This document shows positions 20,980 to 32,383 of a DNA stretch of 64,000 bases, piece by piece. Both the position numbers and the translations under genes were made by a program. The stretch comes from Lumbricus rubellus. Lineage: Eukaryota; Annelida; Clitellata; Crassiclitellata; Lumbricidae. The first letter of the stretch is position 1, and the number at the start of each line of letters is the position of its first letter. The DNA lies in the NCBI GenBank assembly GCA_945859605.1, contig OX243817.1:34684968-34748967 (forward strand), in the 5' to 3' direction. The notes beneath the pieces are model-generated. The model saw only the letters and a program-made list of their open reading frames with translations, was not told the DNA's origin and searched no databases.

Positions 20980-21700
20980 CACAATTAACCAGATAGTCTG
21001 CATGTGAGAGGACTGTCGCATTTGCAAACTGTAATGCTTCATAATAAAAATTTAAATCAAATCATTTATTTGACTATCAACCTATCAAGAATCAAGAATT
21101 TGTTTACAATTATAACAAACCAATACACATGCAATTAATTGTAATAGTTAGGCCTATACCGGTGCATTGTGGGGGGGGGGGGGGGTTGTTAGCTCATTGA
21201 ATAATAATATACTGGCATGAAGATAAGCGGATCCGAGTTCGAGTATCGTAGGATAAACGTATTTTGTAGGCTGCTATCAACGCCGTACATTGCTGTCTGT
21301 TCTGTTCTGTTATTAGTTAAGATTTACGTTTTCTGTGATTTGTGTTCATCTTATATGTTTCGAATGCATAACTGTACACTGTAACCGGCTGCGGTCTGTC
21401 TATCTGATTGTTCAATAAAATAATCATATTATTATTGTTATTCTGTTGCTCATAACCAGGAAGTGACAGAAAAGAAACAGTCAATTCGTCAAAATAACTC
21501 AACCGCATCCTTGCCTAGGTCTACTCTTTTCCGGACGAGAGCACAATTATACTGCTAACCTATATACATGCTAGACTTCGTGGCCAATGCAGCACATGTC
21601 AGAAGAATGTTCTGCTCAGACGTAGCCTATCGCCTAGGCTTTGTATTTCTCAGTCTGATAATGAAGGTACATTAAGCTTAAGTATTATATATAAACCCAA
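20980..21700. repeat. Segmental duplicate (left copy), partner at about 57440-57880
   Basis: Shared blocks are TGAGAGGACT, CGCATTTGCAAACT, AACCAGGAAGTGACAG, CTCAACCGCA, TGCCTAGGTCTACTCTTT, GCAGCACATGTCA and CTCAGACGTAGCCTATCGCC. The right copy follows M5 and precedes M6. The left copy precedes M2. This ties the M2 and M6 neighbourhoods together. Confidence 0.75.
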
Positions 21701-23891
21701 CAGGGGCGGATCCAGGGGGGGCCAATCCGGCCATGGCCCCCCATTCCAAATCTCCATGGGACATGGCCCCCCCATCCATGGTCGCCCAAAAGATTTTTTG
21801 CAGGGGATCAGTCCTGGCCAGGAGAATTAATATATAAATGTATTTAAAATCTAAGCCTCTCAGACAATTGCATTGTCTTAATATAAACTTTATAAAGCAA
21901 CGAAAAGAAATAATCTTTCAACAGTATCCGACTATGATTTATGGCATACAATGTATGTTATCCGTGTATACATTCATAGTAAAATGTAAAAATATTAACA
22001 CCAATAAACACATTTATAACTAATAGCAACTAACTATTAATTACAAAGCAAGTTAACACTAACAATAGTATTAGGAATTAATTTATTTTTTCCAAATGCA
22101 AAAAATTCAGGGGCAAAACTTGTTAAGTTTTGAATTTAGTCTATGTGCAAGAAACTGCGGTGAATGATCACACTTCTTGTTCTTATTTATTTCTTACTAT
22201 GTTTCATTCAGTGGTGGGAAGTATTTTATTTACTGTAGTCTTAAAAATAATATAATACAGTGAGGTCTATTCATACTTTAACTTGGAAATGTTTTGAGCA
22301 TTGTGTGCTTCATATTATAAATACATAAATTAAATACTTTTAAAAATACTTTTGTTTGCCATTAATAACAGCTAATAGGAGCAACAATGGAAGAAGAGGA
22401 CGACCAAACAGAGAGTGGATAGATGACATCAAAGAGTGGTGTAATCAAGACCTTTACAGCTTAAGCAGATCTGCGCAGGACCGCGGACTTTGGAAGAAAA
22501 AGATCAAGTGTGCATTGGACACCTACGGGTTGTTAACCCAAGGATAATGATGATGATGATGATGAACAGGAGCAGTGTTGCATGCTGTATGCTGTATGCA
22601 GTAGCCCTACAATAGCTATTATTCACTATTATTATTTATCGGGAAAGTCTCTGGTTATGGCCCTAAGCCAGGTATAACATACATCCATAACATAGCCATA
22701 ATGTCATGGATAATATATATATAATTAATTATATATATAATATTATAAGTTATATGCAGTCTACCAAGCAACTTTTGCAATGCAACTTTGTCAACCAACT
22801 GTCCATTGTCTGTGTGCCTTCACTTCAATCTGAGACTCAAAAGCAAGCCTCTCGCACAATTGCATTGTGAAATAAAAACTTTGGAAACCACTTTCACGAA
22901 CAAGAATTTGATCATGCTTTTAAAAAAACTTGGTGAACCTATTTGATCAAGAAGGGAGCATTCCTGGCACCTTTTTCTAAAAAATTTCTTGTGACAGTTT
23001 CAAAATCAATAGTTCTAGCAATATCATACTCAAATTGTTCAAAGGTCAACCTGGCCAAATCCACAAGATGTGAATGAGATATTATATTCCATCAAACATT
23101 TCAATCTATCATTTTGTGTTTGCCAAATGATCTCTTTGCAGATGATATATACCGCTGATGGAATTGTCAACAGTAATTTATTAGTTCTTGGCTGGTTTGT
23201 GTGCCACTTGTTATTATTTAACTGTAAAGTGTGTCCTGATCAGCAATTCAGGACCATCTTAGGAAACAGGGATTCTAGTGCTGAAAAGTGCTTATGTACC
23301 GTAATATAATTATAGGCTACTCTTGTCTGAAGTTATTCATTTATAATAACCCAGCAACAGCAGCACTGAGCTGCTGAACTCAAAACACACAGATATTACT
23401 AATATTGTAATTATACATAATATATATTTCATCAGTACTGAACAAATTGAGTAATTTTGCTAAAATGGCATCTCACAAGAGCACTGTTGCAGTGAGGAAA
23501 CTTTAAAAAAATCTTTTTTCATGTACAGTCTATATTTACTGAGATCTTATGGCACTCTTATAAGCACTGAAAAGTACAGCTATTTTGCTAAGATAACAGC
23601 TTAAAATGCTACCATTGCAATGTGAAAATTCAAAAAGTTTCTGGTGGGGAGGGCGTATCCCCCTCCCCACACCCCTCCCCCCACCACTCTTGGCGCTAGG
23701 CTACGTGCCTCATGATTTTCCTACAGAGGGTCAATTATCTACCACTCCCGAAACCTCAATCCCCCCAAAGGAGGGGACTAACTTAAACTCTGGTTTCGGC
23801 CAAACGACTAAGAAAGATGAACAAAAAAATTCCGACCCAAGCCCAAAAATTTTTGGCCCCCCCCCTTCGAAAATTTCTGTATCCGCCCCTG
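21701..23891. mobile_element. hAT-type DNA transposon, 2.2 kb, with perfect 8-bp target duplication
   Basis: Ends CAGGGGCGGATCCAG (21701) and CTGTATCCGCCCCTG (to 23891) are inverted repeats matching at 14 of 15 positions. AAACCCAA flanks both sides (21693-21700 and 23892-23899). The related segment near 57870 runs across the site without the element. No transposase frame of useful length is left; the interior is AT-rich with a LINE tail inside (22356-22565) and G- or C-rich ends. Confidence 0.9.
22356..22565 (+). mobile_element. LINE 3' end fragment with (ATG)n tail
   Basis: A 60-codon open frame has the terminal pattern R-R-G-R-P-x-x-x-W-x-D-D-I-K-E-W ... A-Q-D-R-x-x-W, as seen at the C-terminus of RTE-like and related LINE ORF2 proteins. 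A (GAT)n repeat follows the stop. It lies inside the hAT element and was probably a later insertion. Confidence 0.7.
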
Positions 23892-24430
23892 AAACCCAAA
23901 TATATAATTATATAATTATACGTGGACTGTAGAAATATACGAACTAGTCTATAATTGCCTAAGTTGTAATGGCGCATGAGTGAAAGCTCCAGACGCAAAT
24001 AGTTATGTTTTATAATAGCAACCAGGAAGTGACAGAGAAGATACAGTCTATTCAACGGAACAACTCAATCATATATCTTTGCCTGCTCTATACACCGGTT
24101 GAGAGCAGAATGCTGCTAACCTACTTGCAAATGTGGCTTATGCAAGAAAACACTGTCTTCTCTAACCACACATTATTAGGTAACTATATACCAGGTCTAG
24201 GAATCTAAGCGATTGTGACATTTGATAAGTGACTTATTTTACTAAGTCATTAACTCGCTAGATTGGTAGGAAATTCCATAGCAGCTGTCTCCAATTGTTA
24301 ATTGCCATGTCAGTGTGTAAGTCTTTATAATTATTATGGGTGTCCATCTTTCAAACGCAGAATGGTACAGTATTAGCCAGCATATTTTTATGAATCGACA
24401 CTTGAAAGTTATCTCTGGCAAAGGCATTGA
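23892..24430. repeat. Segmental duplicate (left copy), partner at about 57900-58200
   Basis: Blocks such as ATTGCCTAAGTTGTAATGG, GGAAGTGACAGAGAAGATAC, AGTCTATTCAA and GAGCAGAATGCTGC match the segment between M5 and M6. The right copy continues directly from its partner of 20980-21700, confirming that the hAT element is an insertion in the left copy. No gene is seen. Confidence 0.7.
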
Positions 24431-24439
24431 TCCCGAGTC

Positions 24440-24625
24440 GCTATAGTTACCACACCTCATGCTATGGAATTGGCTCGAAAAAATCTTGGCTATAATAAGG
24501 CTACTGGAACCCCAAGCACATCCTTCGTCTCTCTCTTAAACCGCATTCTTTTCTCTTGGTTGTTCGCACTGGGAGCGCCTCTGATCGGTTGAAATGGTGG
24601 AAGGCGCTTTATATATGTATAGACA
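24440..24625 (+). mobile_element. LINE 3' tail fragment
   Basis: It contains CGCATTCTTTTCTCTTGG, CACTGGGAGCGCCTCTGA and GGCGCTTTATATA, the conserved 3' tail of the L2/CR1-like family at 3147. A frame is no longer open. Confidence 0.65.
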
Positions 24626-24646
24626 CATTGCAACACAATATACAAA

Positions 24647-25064
24647 TGTGACCCGCTATATGAAAAGGTACCATAAGTCGGGTTTGGAGTTATTATGCCT
24701 TCACAAACCAGCTAAGTGAGCTGAACATTTTGCTGAAAACCAGATCAAAATTGGATGACAAATGACCGACTTATAATGATGTTCATGAAAAAGTTGCCAC
24801 TTATTTCCATCGATGAGTATCGTGGGGTCTTGCACACTGGGAGCGCTTCTGAGCGATTTATCCTACAAGAGGTTCATAACAAATTCTCAGTGTTGTCTAT
24901 TATTATTATCAGTGTTATTAACTTAAAACGTCCTTTTCACCTGCTGCTAAAAATACCAAGATTTCAAATTTGATAATATAAAAAAAATTTCCCCCACGTC
25001 TTTATGCGCGATTTCTCGCGAAACTGTACGCCGACTTATGGTACCTTATCATATAGCGGGACAC
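24647..25064. mobile_element. MITE with about 34-bp terminal inverted repeats
   Basis: The left end, TGTGACCCGCTATATGAAAA with GGTACCATAAGTCGG next, is matched by the reverse complement of 25031-25064 with about two differences. Inside, near 24836-24880, is a scrap of the LINE/SINE tail (CACTGGGAGCGCTTCTGAG). The target duplication is not clear. No coding capacity. Confidence 0.8.
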
Positions 25065-25084
25065 AAATGTATATTATATGACAT

Positions 25085-25330
25085 GGTGTTGATTCATTCA
25101 TTCACTATACCAAGTTATAGCTTATAGCGCCCCTACAAGAAAGCCACTCAGGGTTGCTCCCAGTGCAGGCACGGCATAAGAAAAAAGACATAGGAGATTT
25201 TTGAAACAGAGCTTGATTGGTCATAATTATGTAATAAGCCAAGCTTTGAAGAGAGGCCATTCCATATGGACGGTCCTATGCAATGCCGCTTCACACGGTG
25301 TGTAATAGAGAGTAACTGAGATAGAGAGTA
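25085..25330 (-). mobile_element. LINE 3' fragment (family of 3147-4787)
   Basis: It reads (ATTC)n, TTATAGCGCCCCTACAAGAAA, CCACTCAGGGTTGCTCCCAGTGCAG and then a diverged coding end with CATTCCATATGGACGGTCC. This is the same order as the plus-strand view of the intact copy at 3147-3330. Confidence 0.8.
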
Positions 25331-25622
25331 ACTGAGTTAGGCCATGCATAACACTGATTCATCGTATTTACCTGGGCCTGGGTTGAAGCAGCCTAAAACT
25401 TTTAGGCGAATAGGCCTATTCGTTGCACAGATAGACCTAGACGTGAAGTTCGCAACCTTTTTTGGTTCAGGTTGGACTTGATATAGGTCTAGACTCTATA
25501 GTAGGCTATAGACGAGTCGAAATGATGATGTTGTAATCGACACATGCACAAAAATTAATATCAGTGAATTGTTCAACATCATTCTGTCGAATGGTTGGGA
25601 AGTAGAAGGAACAATCAAAATG
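25331..25622 (+). promoter_or_regulatory. 5' flank and presumed start-codon exon of M2
   Basis: This aligns with the M6 flank (59380-59592) through TTCAGGTTGG.CTTGAT and CTGTCGAATGG, and more loosely with the other units. The last triplet, ATG at 25620-25622, is followed by GTAATT, a usable GT donor, at the place where M1, M3 and M4 have GCAAGT. The intron would be 25623-26690. Confidence 0.5.
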
Positions 25623-26217
25623 GTAATTTTCGTTATGGAATCGCTATTATTCATTGGTCCATCGAATAATCCAAATCATTTATACAGCAGAATCATCGTA
25701 GTTTTACTCAGTACTTTTTCTCGAAAAAGGTTTCGGAGCCGATAAAGTCACAAATTTTAAGAACTATAAAGAAATCTCTTGTACGATCTATCTAAGGACG
25801 TTGGACCAAAGGGGAAATTGTGGCTAATATTTTTTTTATGTAGCATGATTATCAATGTCAAAAACACTCAAACACTAATATTAAATCAAGGCAACTAAGA
25901 ATGTTTTCGTCAAATATTTACACGAACCCAATAACGTTCTGATAACTGGAAGACGTTCCGAAATAGACTTCCTTTGAAGCGTCATGAACCTGTTTTAGTC
26001 TACTGCTTATAATGCTACTTGCTTCCGTCAGTCGATTGACTGAGTTTGACAGAATGTTGAAATTCAATTATGTCTCTGTTTACAGAAGATTAAGGAATGA
26101 TTGTGAAGCCTTAAAAATTTAAAGACAAAGAATTTATGTGAATAATATAAAATAATCTCATATCCATGGATTCTTTAGATTATAACCTGTCTTGGATAAC
26201 TTAACTCGGGTAACATA

Positions 26218-26410
26218 GTTGTTTGTGTGCGAACTTGTTATAGCGTCCTTTAAGTTATCTACTCAGAGGCGCTCCCGACTGCAGCGCGGAAACTGCACCG
26301 GAGTTTCATGCCGAAGCACTGAGCAATTGCTAGTGAGGGACTTTCCAAAGGTCCCTATGCGCTGGATTCGAACCTGCAACCATCCGGCAACGAACATACC
26401 CAGTTGAGTA
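26218..26410 (-). mobile_element. SINE inside presumed intron 1 of M2
   Basis: The reverse complement begins near a GGTTGCAGGTTCGAATCCAG box B and runs through CAGTGCTTCGGCATGAAACTCC to GGGAGCGCCTCTGAGTAG and CGCTATAACAAG. It is the same family as 6591-6800. Confidence 0.85.
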
Positions 26411-26690
26411 CTTTCACTTTGGTCACAAAGCCCTTTCACAAAATTTAAGCAGCGAGCAAATAACTAAGTGGTTGAGTGAGATAGCCAAAGACGTGATCCA
26501 ATTATATAGACCCAGGCAGACGAACGTTCTCATTAGATGTGTATAATAAAGCATATGAAATCCAGATTAGCTCATACTCATAGGCAATATATTCGCAGTC
26601 AAATGGTAGGAAAATAGAATGGAACATGTGAAATTGTGAATAGTCTACAGCCGGCAATAGTAATGTTTAGAATAACATTACATTTTCCAG

Positions 26691-28847
26691 GAATCCGATA
26701 AAGACAACTGTGACGAATCCCAGAGCTTTCGGTCGTTTCTCCAACGTCTTCTCTGGAAAGAAAGAGGCGATCATGTTTTGTTTTGTGGGAGTGTATTTGA
26801 ACTTCCTATGTGCTACGTAATAACGAATCTTACAGACATTGACCGCATGATAATCAACCCTAAACATATTGCAATTCCCCGTGGCGTAGCATTTGCCAGG
26901 AACTTTAGAGAAGAAGTCCTTACAATTGATACACGGGATACTCAAACAGGATTCGTGCGATTGTTAGAGGAAAATTTCAACAATGTCAGCGTGTTCAAAA
27001 TCGATCGAAAAGAACTTCATGGACCCGCCCTTAAAGTAACATTGGGTGGTCCTGGAGTAGGTGAATTTCAACTTGAGGCTGCGAGATTAGAACCAAGTCG
27101 CACAGGTTTCGACCAAATGACACAGGATGAAGTCGTCGCAATTTCTTGTCCATATTGGCCAAGTGAAGCACAGGACTGGGTTGCACGAAATACTTTAAGT
27201 GGATGGCCAGATATAAATATAAAAGATCACATAGTGCGAGGTGGATGTCATTTCGTTTCAAAATCTCATCACACTGAACCAAACGACATCACTCAGTGGA
27301 GATATTCCTTTTCTCAGGCAGAGCTTGTTTTGATTCACAGCTGGAATGACGTTCAGAAATACATTTACCACATTCTCCGCGTAATCAAAGGACGCATTGC
27401 AAGGTCATGCAGAACGGAGGAGAAAAGCGTCTTCAACAATTATCTTATCAAGTCTTTGATGCTGTGGGCTTGCGAACAAAAGCCTAAAGAGTTTTGGGCT
27501 GAGAATAACATCGAAGCATCAGTAAGTGAGTTGCTCTGTCAGGCAATTGAGTCTCTAATAGATAGAGAATGCGCACACTATTTTATATCCGGTATCAACA
27601 TCTTGGACAGCTCAATTGGCACCGATGTTGCCAGTGAAATTTCTTTACTAGAGCAGATCACCGGTGAGGGTGTTTCGTGGATCATGACTGATTTTCCGAA
27701 ATTCGATGTCAAGATGAATCTGCATATGGAAGTTTCTAAGAGGATAATAAAGCACGTTTCTTCTCTTTATGATATTTACATCAACCCTCTGGATTCAAAT
27801 TTCCGACGATATAATTTTAGAGGCGAGTTTCCAGGTGGCGCTTTGATTTACTCGGATCTTATAAATCTTTTTAATGGTCTTATGGCCCAAAAGCGATTAC
27901 AGTCTTTGAATTCTGAGATTCGAAGCAGAGGAGATACAAGAGATAAGTCTACAATTGAGCACTTTAGACGTTTCCTTGAAGAGGACAGTGACAGCCATTC
28001 AATATGGAAACTTAATTTACACGAGTCTTTTCATGTGAATATGGGAAAATTAGCAAACAGCTACATGTCAAAGTGTCTAGGTGAACCTGGGATTGAAATT
28101 CGCACAAAAGATAGCCCTGTGTCGAAAGAGAAAAGTTGTCGTAAACTGCTTGATCGTGTATGTTGTTACGAAAGGCTTCCTAATTCAAGTTGTCAATCGT
28201 CCTGTTGCGAATCGGCGGTGCTCAAAATGAATTCTATAATCAAGTTAATTTTTGTAGCGTATAACAAGTTCTGCATAAACCCATCAACAGTCATCAACGG
28301 TTTATTTTGTGCAAATTTTTACTACACATATCTTCACAATTATGGAATGGCGCAAGATATATGCAGAAAACTGCGCCAAACATTGAAATATAGTGCTTTG
28401 CAATTAGTTGGATGGTCATGCGGCAAAAGCAGTTTTCCTCAACCTTTCCTGAGTAGTGACTTGATGCCTTTGTTTGACGAAAATATTCAAACAGTTTTTG
28501 GATTCGTTGGTTTATTCATTTGTGTTGGATATGAAAAGGAAGTGAATCGTGGTAATCTGATCAAAATTCCACCCATGGTCATCGAAGGTCATTCCAGTGG
28601 AAAAGAAGGGAAGAAACTTCAAACGAAAACATCTTTTTATTCTCGAGTGATTTCTTCTCTCGTTGTTCAACTTTGTCCTGCCACGTTCATCAAATACATC
28701 GAAATGCAATGTCAGAAACAGCTGAACCTGAATTACAATGGTCTTTTCTACCTAGACAGAGAAACACAGAATGCTATACGTCTACAGCTTCATGATAATC
28801 TGTTACTGCAGTGTGCTTATTTCATCGAACAGAAAGGAGCGAAATGA
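26691..28847 (+). CDS. M2: Mab-21-domain, cGAS-like nucleotidyltransferase family protein (main exon)
   Basis: The exon is open for 718 codons from a TTTTCCAG acceptor to TGA. An internal ATG lies at 26778, but the conserved reading extends back to 26691. Motifs: nucleotidyltransferase GS motif C-G-S-V-F-E (near residue 36), D-I-D-R-M (near 52-54), D-T-Q-T-G-F-V-R-L, and a third Asp in D-E-V-V-A-I before C-P-Y-W-P. The Mab-21 helical part follows, with G-G-C-H-F-V, W-R-Y-S-F-S-Q-A-E and the N-Y-L-I-K-S-L-M-L-W-A-C segment. The C-terminal 400 residues include a TPR-like helix pair and the L-F-D-E-N-I-Q-T-V-F-G-F motif. The family includes cGAS, cGLRs and the Mab-21 developmental proteins; catalytic acids are retained, but activity is unproven. 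No signal peptide or membrane segment. Closest relative in the window is M6. Confidence 0.85.
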   Translation, partial: ESDKDNCDESQSFRSFLQRLLWKERGDHVLFCGSVFELPMCYVITNLTDIDRMIINPKHIAIPRGVAFARNFREEVLTIDTRDTQTGFVRLLEENFNNVSVFKIDRKELHGPALKVTLGGPGVGEFQLEAARLEPSRTGFDQMTQDEVVAISCPYWPSEAQDWVARNTLSGWPDINIKDHIVRGGCHFVSKSHHTEPNDITQWRYSFSQAELVLIHSWNDVQKYIYHILRVIKGRIARSCRTEEKSVFNNYLIKSLMLWACEQKPKEFWAENNIEASVSELLCQAIESLIDRECAHYFISGINILDSSIGTDVASEISLLEQITGEGVSWIMTDFPKFDVKMNLHMEVSKRIIKHVSSLYDIYINPLDSNFRRYNFRGEFPGGALIYSDLINLFNGLMAQKRLQSLNSEIRSRGDTRDKSTIEHFRRFLEEDSDSHSIWKLNLHESFHVNMGKLANSYMSKCLGEPGIEIRTKDSPVSKEKSCRKLLDRVCCYERLPNSSCQSSCCESAVLKMNSIIKLIFVAYNKFCINPSTVINGLFCANFYYTYLHNYGMAQDICRKLRQTLKYSALQLVGWSCGKSSFPQPFLSSDLMPLFDENIQTVFGFVGLFICVGYEKEVNRGNLIKIPPMVIEGHSSGKEGKKLQTKTSFYSRVISSLVVQLCPATFIKYIEMQCQKQLNLNYNGLFYLDRETQNAIRLQLHDNLLLQCAYFIEQKGAK

Positions 28848-29400
28848 TAATAACAAAATGTTTCTTATCCGCTGAATAAGAAAATACTTTTAAAGAATTT
28901 AGTAGGTGTCTTGGTAGTAGGTTTTTTTATTGTCTGGGACACCAAGACCTGGTAATTATTGTCAGCCATAGGCCTATCACTCCGGATGACTGATTTTAGT
29001 TACTGACCAAACGCGTTGAAGGTTATTTTTGTAGCGCAGTTTCAGTGGTTCATGCGCATATCATTATGTCTCTGCTGCAAAGCAATGTGAACTATTACCA
29101 CCGTCATTGCCTGGGATGTGAACAGTGTTTTCTTTAACCCAGTGATAATAATAATACATGTAGGCCTATTATTACAGAAGTGTGACAATGAAATTCTGCC
29201 TCTAATGCTAGTAAATTCCAGATATAATTGAGTCTACATGTACACTAAAACCATGTTCTACATATTTGCATATGAAGCCTATACGGTGGGTAGCTAGTAG
29301 CTAGGCTACTCGGCTCGCATAGCCTAATGTTATGGCCTACGCAGTCAAGCGCGGTCTGTAACAGTAGGTCTATAGCCAACGCGTTCTAAGATAAATGTAG
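28848..29400 (+). other. 3' flank of M2
   Basis: It aligns with the M6 3' flank (62040-62290) through CATTGCCTGGGATGTGAA-like and CAAACGCGTTGAA-like blocks. No separate gene. CTGAATAAGAAAAT near 28870 might serve as a poly(A) signal region. Confidence 0.4.
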
Positions 29401-29723
29401 CAGGGCCAGATTAAGGCATGTTCAACATGTTCGGCCGAGCAGGGCCCCCACACTTTAGGGGGCCCCCACAAATGTGATAAAAAAATTTAAGCAAATTTCG
29501 GCCACACGACTATTTTCCCAAACATTTCGGCAGATGACTAAAAAAAGTCATATACTTTTTTGGTGGATGAAATGGTAAGGTTTTCCCAAAAATTTCGGCA
29601 GATGACTAAAAAAAGGTCATCAACTTTTTGGCGGATGAAATGGTACGATTTTCCCGAAAAGTTTGACAAATTTTCCGCAAAAAATTTCCGAACAGGGCCA
29701 CCACATTGCTTAATCCGGCCCTG
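29401..29723. mobile_element. hAT-like non-autonomous element
   Basis: CAGGGCCAGATTAAGGCATG at the left is matched by the reverse complement of CATTGCTTAATCCGGCCCTG at the right with about three differences. The interior has duplicated ATTTCGGCAGATGACTAAAA strings. The corresponding place after M6 (near 63036) has no insert. The target duplication is decayed (AATGT shared). Confidence 0.75.
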
Positions 29724-30249
29724 AATGTCACCATTCAACAAAAAGACAGCTGGGTTAAAGGACTCTATCTCATAGTCTAAATTCACTTAAAAAACGTGCG
29801 AATCGCGTCAATAGCCTATGCTCGCAATAGAAACATTTCTTATTTATCCCATCAAGGGTCTTCTCTACCCCGTTGGTCGTAGGCTACGATATCGAAACAT
29901 CTGACACCCAACCAGTCATCGCATCAGTTAATCAGTGTCTTGCATATTTATCTAGCGATGTTCCTCCAGTCGTATAGCCAATTTCTATCGACCAATCTAG
30001 TTTCACATGAAAATGGAAATAACTAACATCTATTTAAGTGCTATGCCCATGATTACAAAGCCAATTGCAATTTAGGAGGAGTTTAATAGAGTGAAAGCAT
30101 CTGACATGATTTTTGATCAGTTTTTAGGGTCCCGCAATCCAGTTTTTAGCTACAGTAATCCAGGTGCATTTGCGGTTTGCCCCTTTCGGATGCCTATGTT
30201 ATGGCGCACTATTAGGTCATGTGGTAGGCCTCTATAGCCTACGTAACAC
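29724..30249. other. Noncoding, partly shared with the M6 downstream region
   Basis: The first part (ATTCAACAAAA.GA.CAGCT through ACACCCAACCAGTCAT near 29910) matches 63040-63240. No gene or further repeat is recognised. Confidence 0.4.
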
Positions 30250-30428
30250 CAGTGCTCAAAGTGTAGAAAAAGTAATGCATGGACGCCCTTAGAGTGTAGA
30301 AAAAGAAGTGCCAGGGCGCCCTTTACATTTTCAGTCTCTACTGACAAATAAGTGGCAGGACGGCATTCAGATTTGAAAATAAGTGCCAGGACGCCGTCCA
30401 TGACCGTCCTGGCACACTTTAAGCGCTG
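30250..30428. mobile_element. 179-bp MITE with perfect 8-bp target duplication
   Basis: Ends CAGTGCTCAAAGTG and CACTTTAAGCGCTG are inverted repeats with two differences, and CGTAACAC flanks both sides (30242-30249, 30429-30436). The 8-bp duplication and CAG start suggest a hAT-driven element. Inside, AAGTGCCAGGACGCC-like strings occur three times. Confidence 0.9.
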
Positions 30429-31159
30429 CGTAACACATGATAACTGCTGGTTGGAGGCCTTACATTGCAGCCTTCTCTGACTTTTCCGCTGATGGAATGA
30501 TCTGAATGTCAATTGCTCTGATAATCTGAAATATTGTCATTTTGTTTTAAATATTTCAAAGTAACGAGTCGAGATAAACTTTCAGTTTATGATGTGCGAT
30601 GCAGACATGAGAGACTGAGAGTCTTGCTGGGGTCGTTCGGAACTTAAATCATGTGGCCCACTCCGGACCTGTATCCGCCTGTTGTTCATAAGCCGAATGC
30701 CCTGCAGTGTGCTCCAGACTGCACACCTAGAACTGCCCATGGAAGATGATAGTAGCTTCATCTCTCGAGTATTCTTTCGGACTGTTCGCCGTGTTACCTC
30801 TATGAAACTGTGAAAACTCTTTTTCACAGGCTAGAATTTTGCAGAAACAGAAGTTACAGAACGTTTAATGCACTTTCCATTTCTGTCCTCATGTAATAAG
30901 GTGCGGTGTGTCAGGCGTGTCAACTTAATGTTCTTCAATAAACTAAATAGAGTATACATAATTATGCCACTATATCAATCCTTACTGTTAGGTCTATAGG
31001 GCCTATCTGCTTCTCCTCCGCCTGAATGCAACATTACGCCCCACCCAGCCCTCCTCTGCAATCGGCCTTTGGGAGGAATCATTCTACCCAGACTCCAATG
31101 GCCCGACTCTTATAGCCTACACGTACGACTTCTATTGCGTTTGGATTGTAGCCTAGTCA
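30429..31159. other. Noncoding, nothing recognised
   Basis: No conserved frame, repeat partner or transposon end was found. Minus-strand frames of 80-120 codons here have no recognisable domain. Confidence 0.35.
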
Positions 31160-31300
31160 CTGTAGTCAGATTGTCCCTTTTAGATCTTTTTACTCTGTGC
31201 GGCCATTCAATCCTCATTCAACGCCTCCCTTTCTCTTTTGAGCTGGTTGGCTTCATTCATTCCTCACGGATCGCACCAACTGCATTATTGTTGGCTTCTG
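31160..31300 (+). mobile_element. LINE reverse transcriptase scrap
   Basis: GGCCATTCAATCCTCATTCAACG followed by CTTTTGAGCTGGTTGG and CGCACCAACTGCATTATTGTTGG corresponds to the region after RT domain A (H-S-I-L-I-Q-R-L ... R-T-N-C-I-I-V) of the family at 3192-4787. Short and frameshifted. Confidence 0.6.
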
Positions 31301-32380
31301 TATGATCAGCTGGATCTTTGCCCTTTTGGTCTTCTGTAGGCATATCTACCATTATTAAAGGCAGCAATGAGTGGCGGGATTCGATATAATAATAATAATA
31401 ATAATATACGTTATTCAACAATCCGATTGACAGACCGCAACCGGTTACAGCGGTCAATCATGCACTTGAAACTATTGACAAGAACACAGATCACGGAATA
31501 CATAAATTTTTGGGTGCATCCACACTCCAGGCAGCAGTGAATGGCAGCATACGACGCAGCCGTGTTTGGAGCGTTGGACATCAGCGCAGTCTCCAGTGCA
31601 GATACACGTAGGCGTGGATGCTTCGATACAGATGCCAATATCGAACACGGCACCGACAACGTCGAAGCAGGAACATACACCGAACTTTATTAACAATGTT
31701 GATGCTGTGCGCGTTAGTAAATGCCATGCAGTGTTCAACCTGCATGGTTAAAACATACGATGCAAGCATGATGGCGTAGTCTCGGTAGGAACGTCAAAAT
31801 GACACAAATAAACTTCTCAAAAACGGATGTAAATAAGCTTAATCCAAATAGAGGAAGTAACGACGATACAGAAGAAATAGTCCTTGAAAATTCCTGTTTA
31901 CAGGAAATATTATAGGCTAAGTCTGCAGTTAAAGTAAATTGATGCAAATGAGCTTAGCCTGGGCACCGGTGTGTAAAAAGACGAACCGCGGCACGCTGTG
32001 CATAGGCAGATAAATAACCATAACCATAACTATAAATAACAATACAGTACAATACAATTCACGGGGACAGGTTATGTTAAAAGACGTACCTAAAGGGTGA
32101 CCGATCAGCAAGAATAGATCATGCAAGAAACTGACTCATCATAATTGGGCGTAGTCTATACTCTGTCTAGTAGCCTACTTGTAGTTGCACTGAGGTAACA
32201 ACTCACAACTTACTTAAGCAGAGCATTCGTTCGACGAACATGTAAACACGTACGCAGTCTTTTTCCGGTTCAGATAGGTTTATTCGACTAACGTTACTTT
32301 GTAGTCGTTAAATGACCGACTAGGCCTAGTGGTTATTGTTTAGCATCAGCCGATTAGCCGGACAATTTGTGAAAATCTAA
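31301..32380 (+). promoter_or_regulatory. 5' flank of M3
   Basis: It is collinear with the M4 flank from 39730 (GCAGCTGGATCTTTGC) onward and with the M1 flank at 5431-5626 plus 8703-9389. This is the cleanest copy, without the insertions that interrupt the other two. It contains an (AAT)n tract at 31387-31406. A promoter is inferred from conservation only. Confidence 0.5.
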
Positions 32381-32383
32381 ATG
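32381..32383 (+). other. Presumed start-codon exon end and GC donor of M3
   Basis: ATCTAAATG/GCAAGTTTGC, with an in-frame TAA just before the ATG. Joining to the acceptor at 33834 gives M-D-C-D-E. See the M1 entry for the argument. Confidence 0.55.

Noticed and set aside
30150..30512. 120-codon minus-strand frame
   Set aside because: It spans a MITE with a clear 8-bp target duplication and has no domain.
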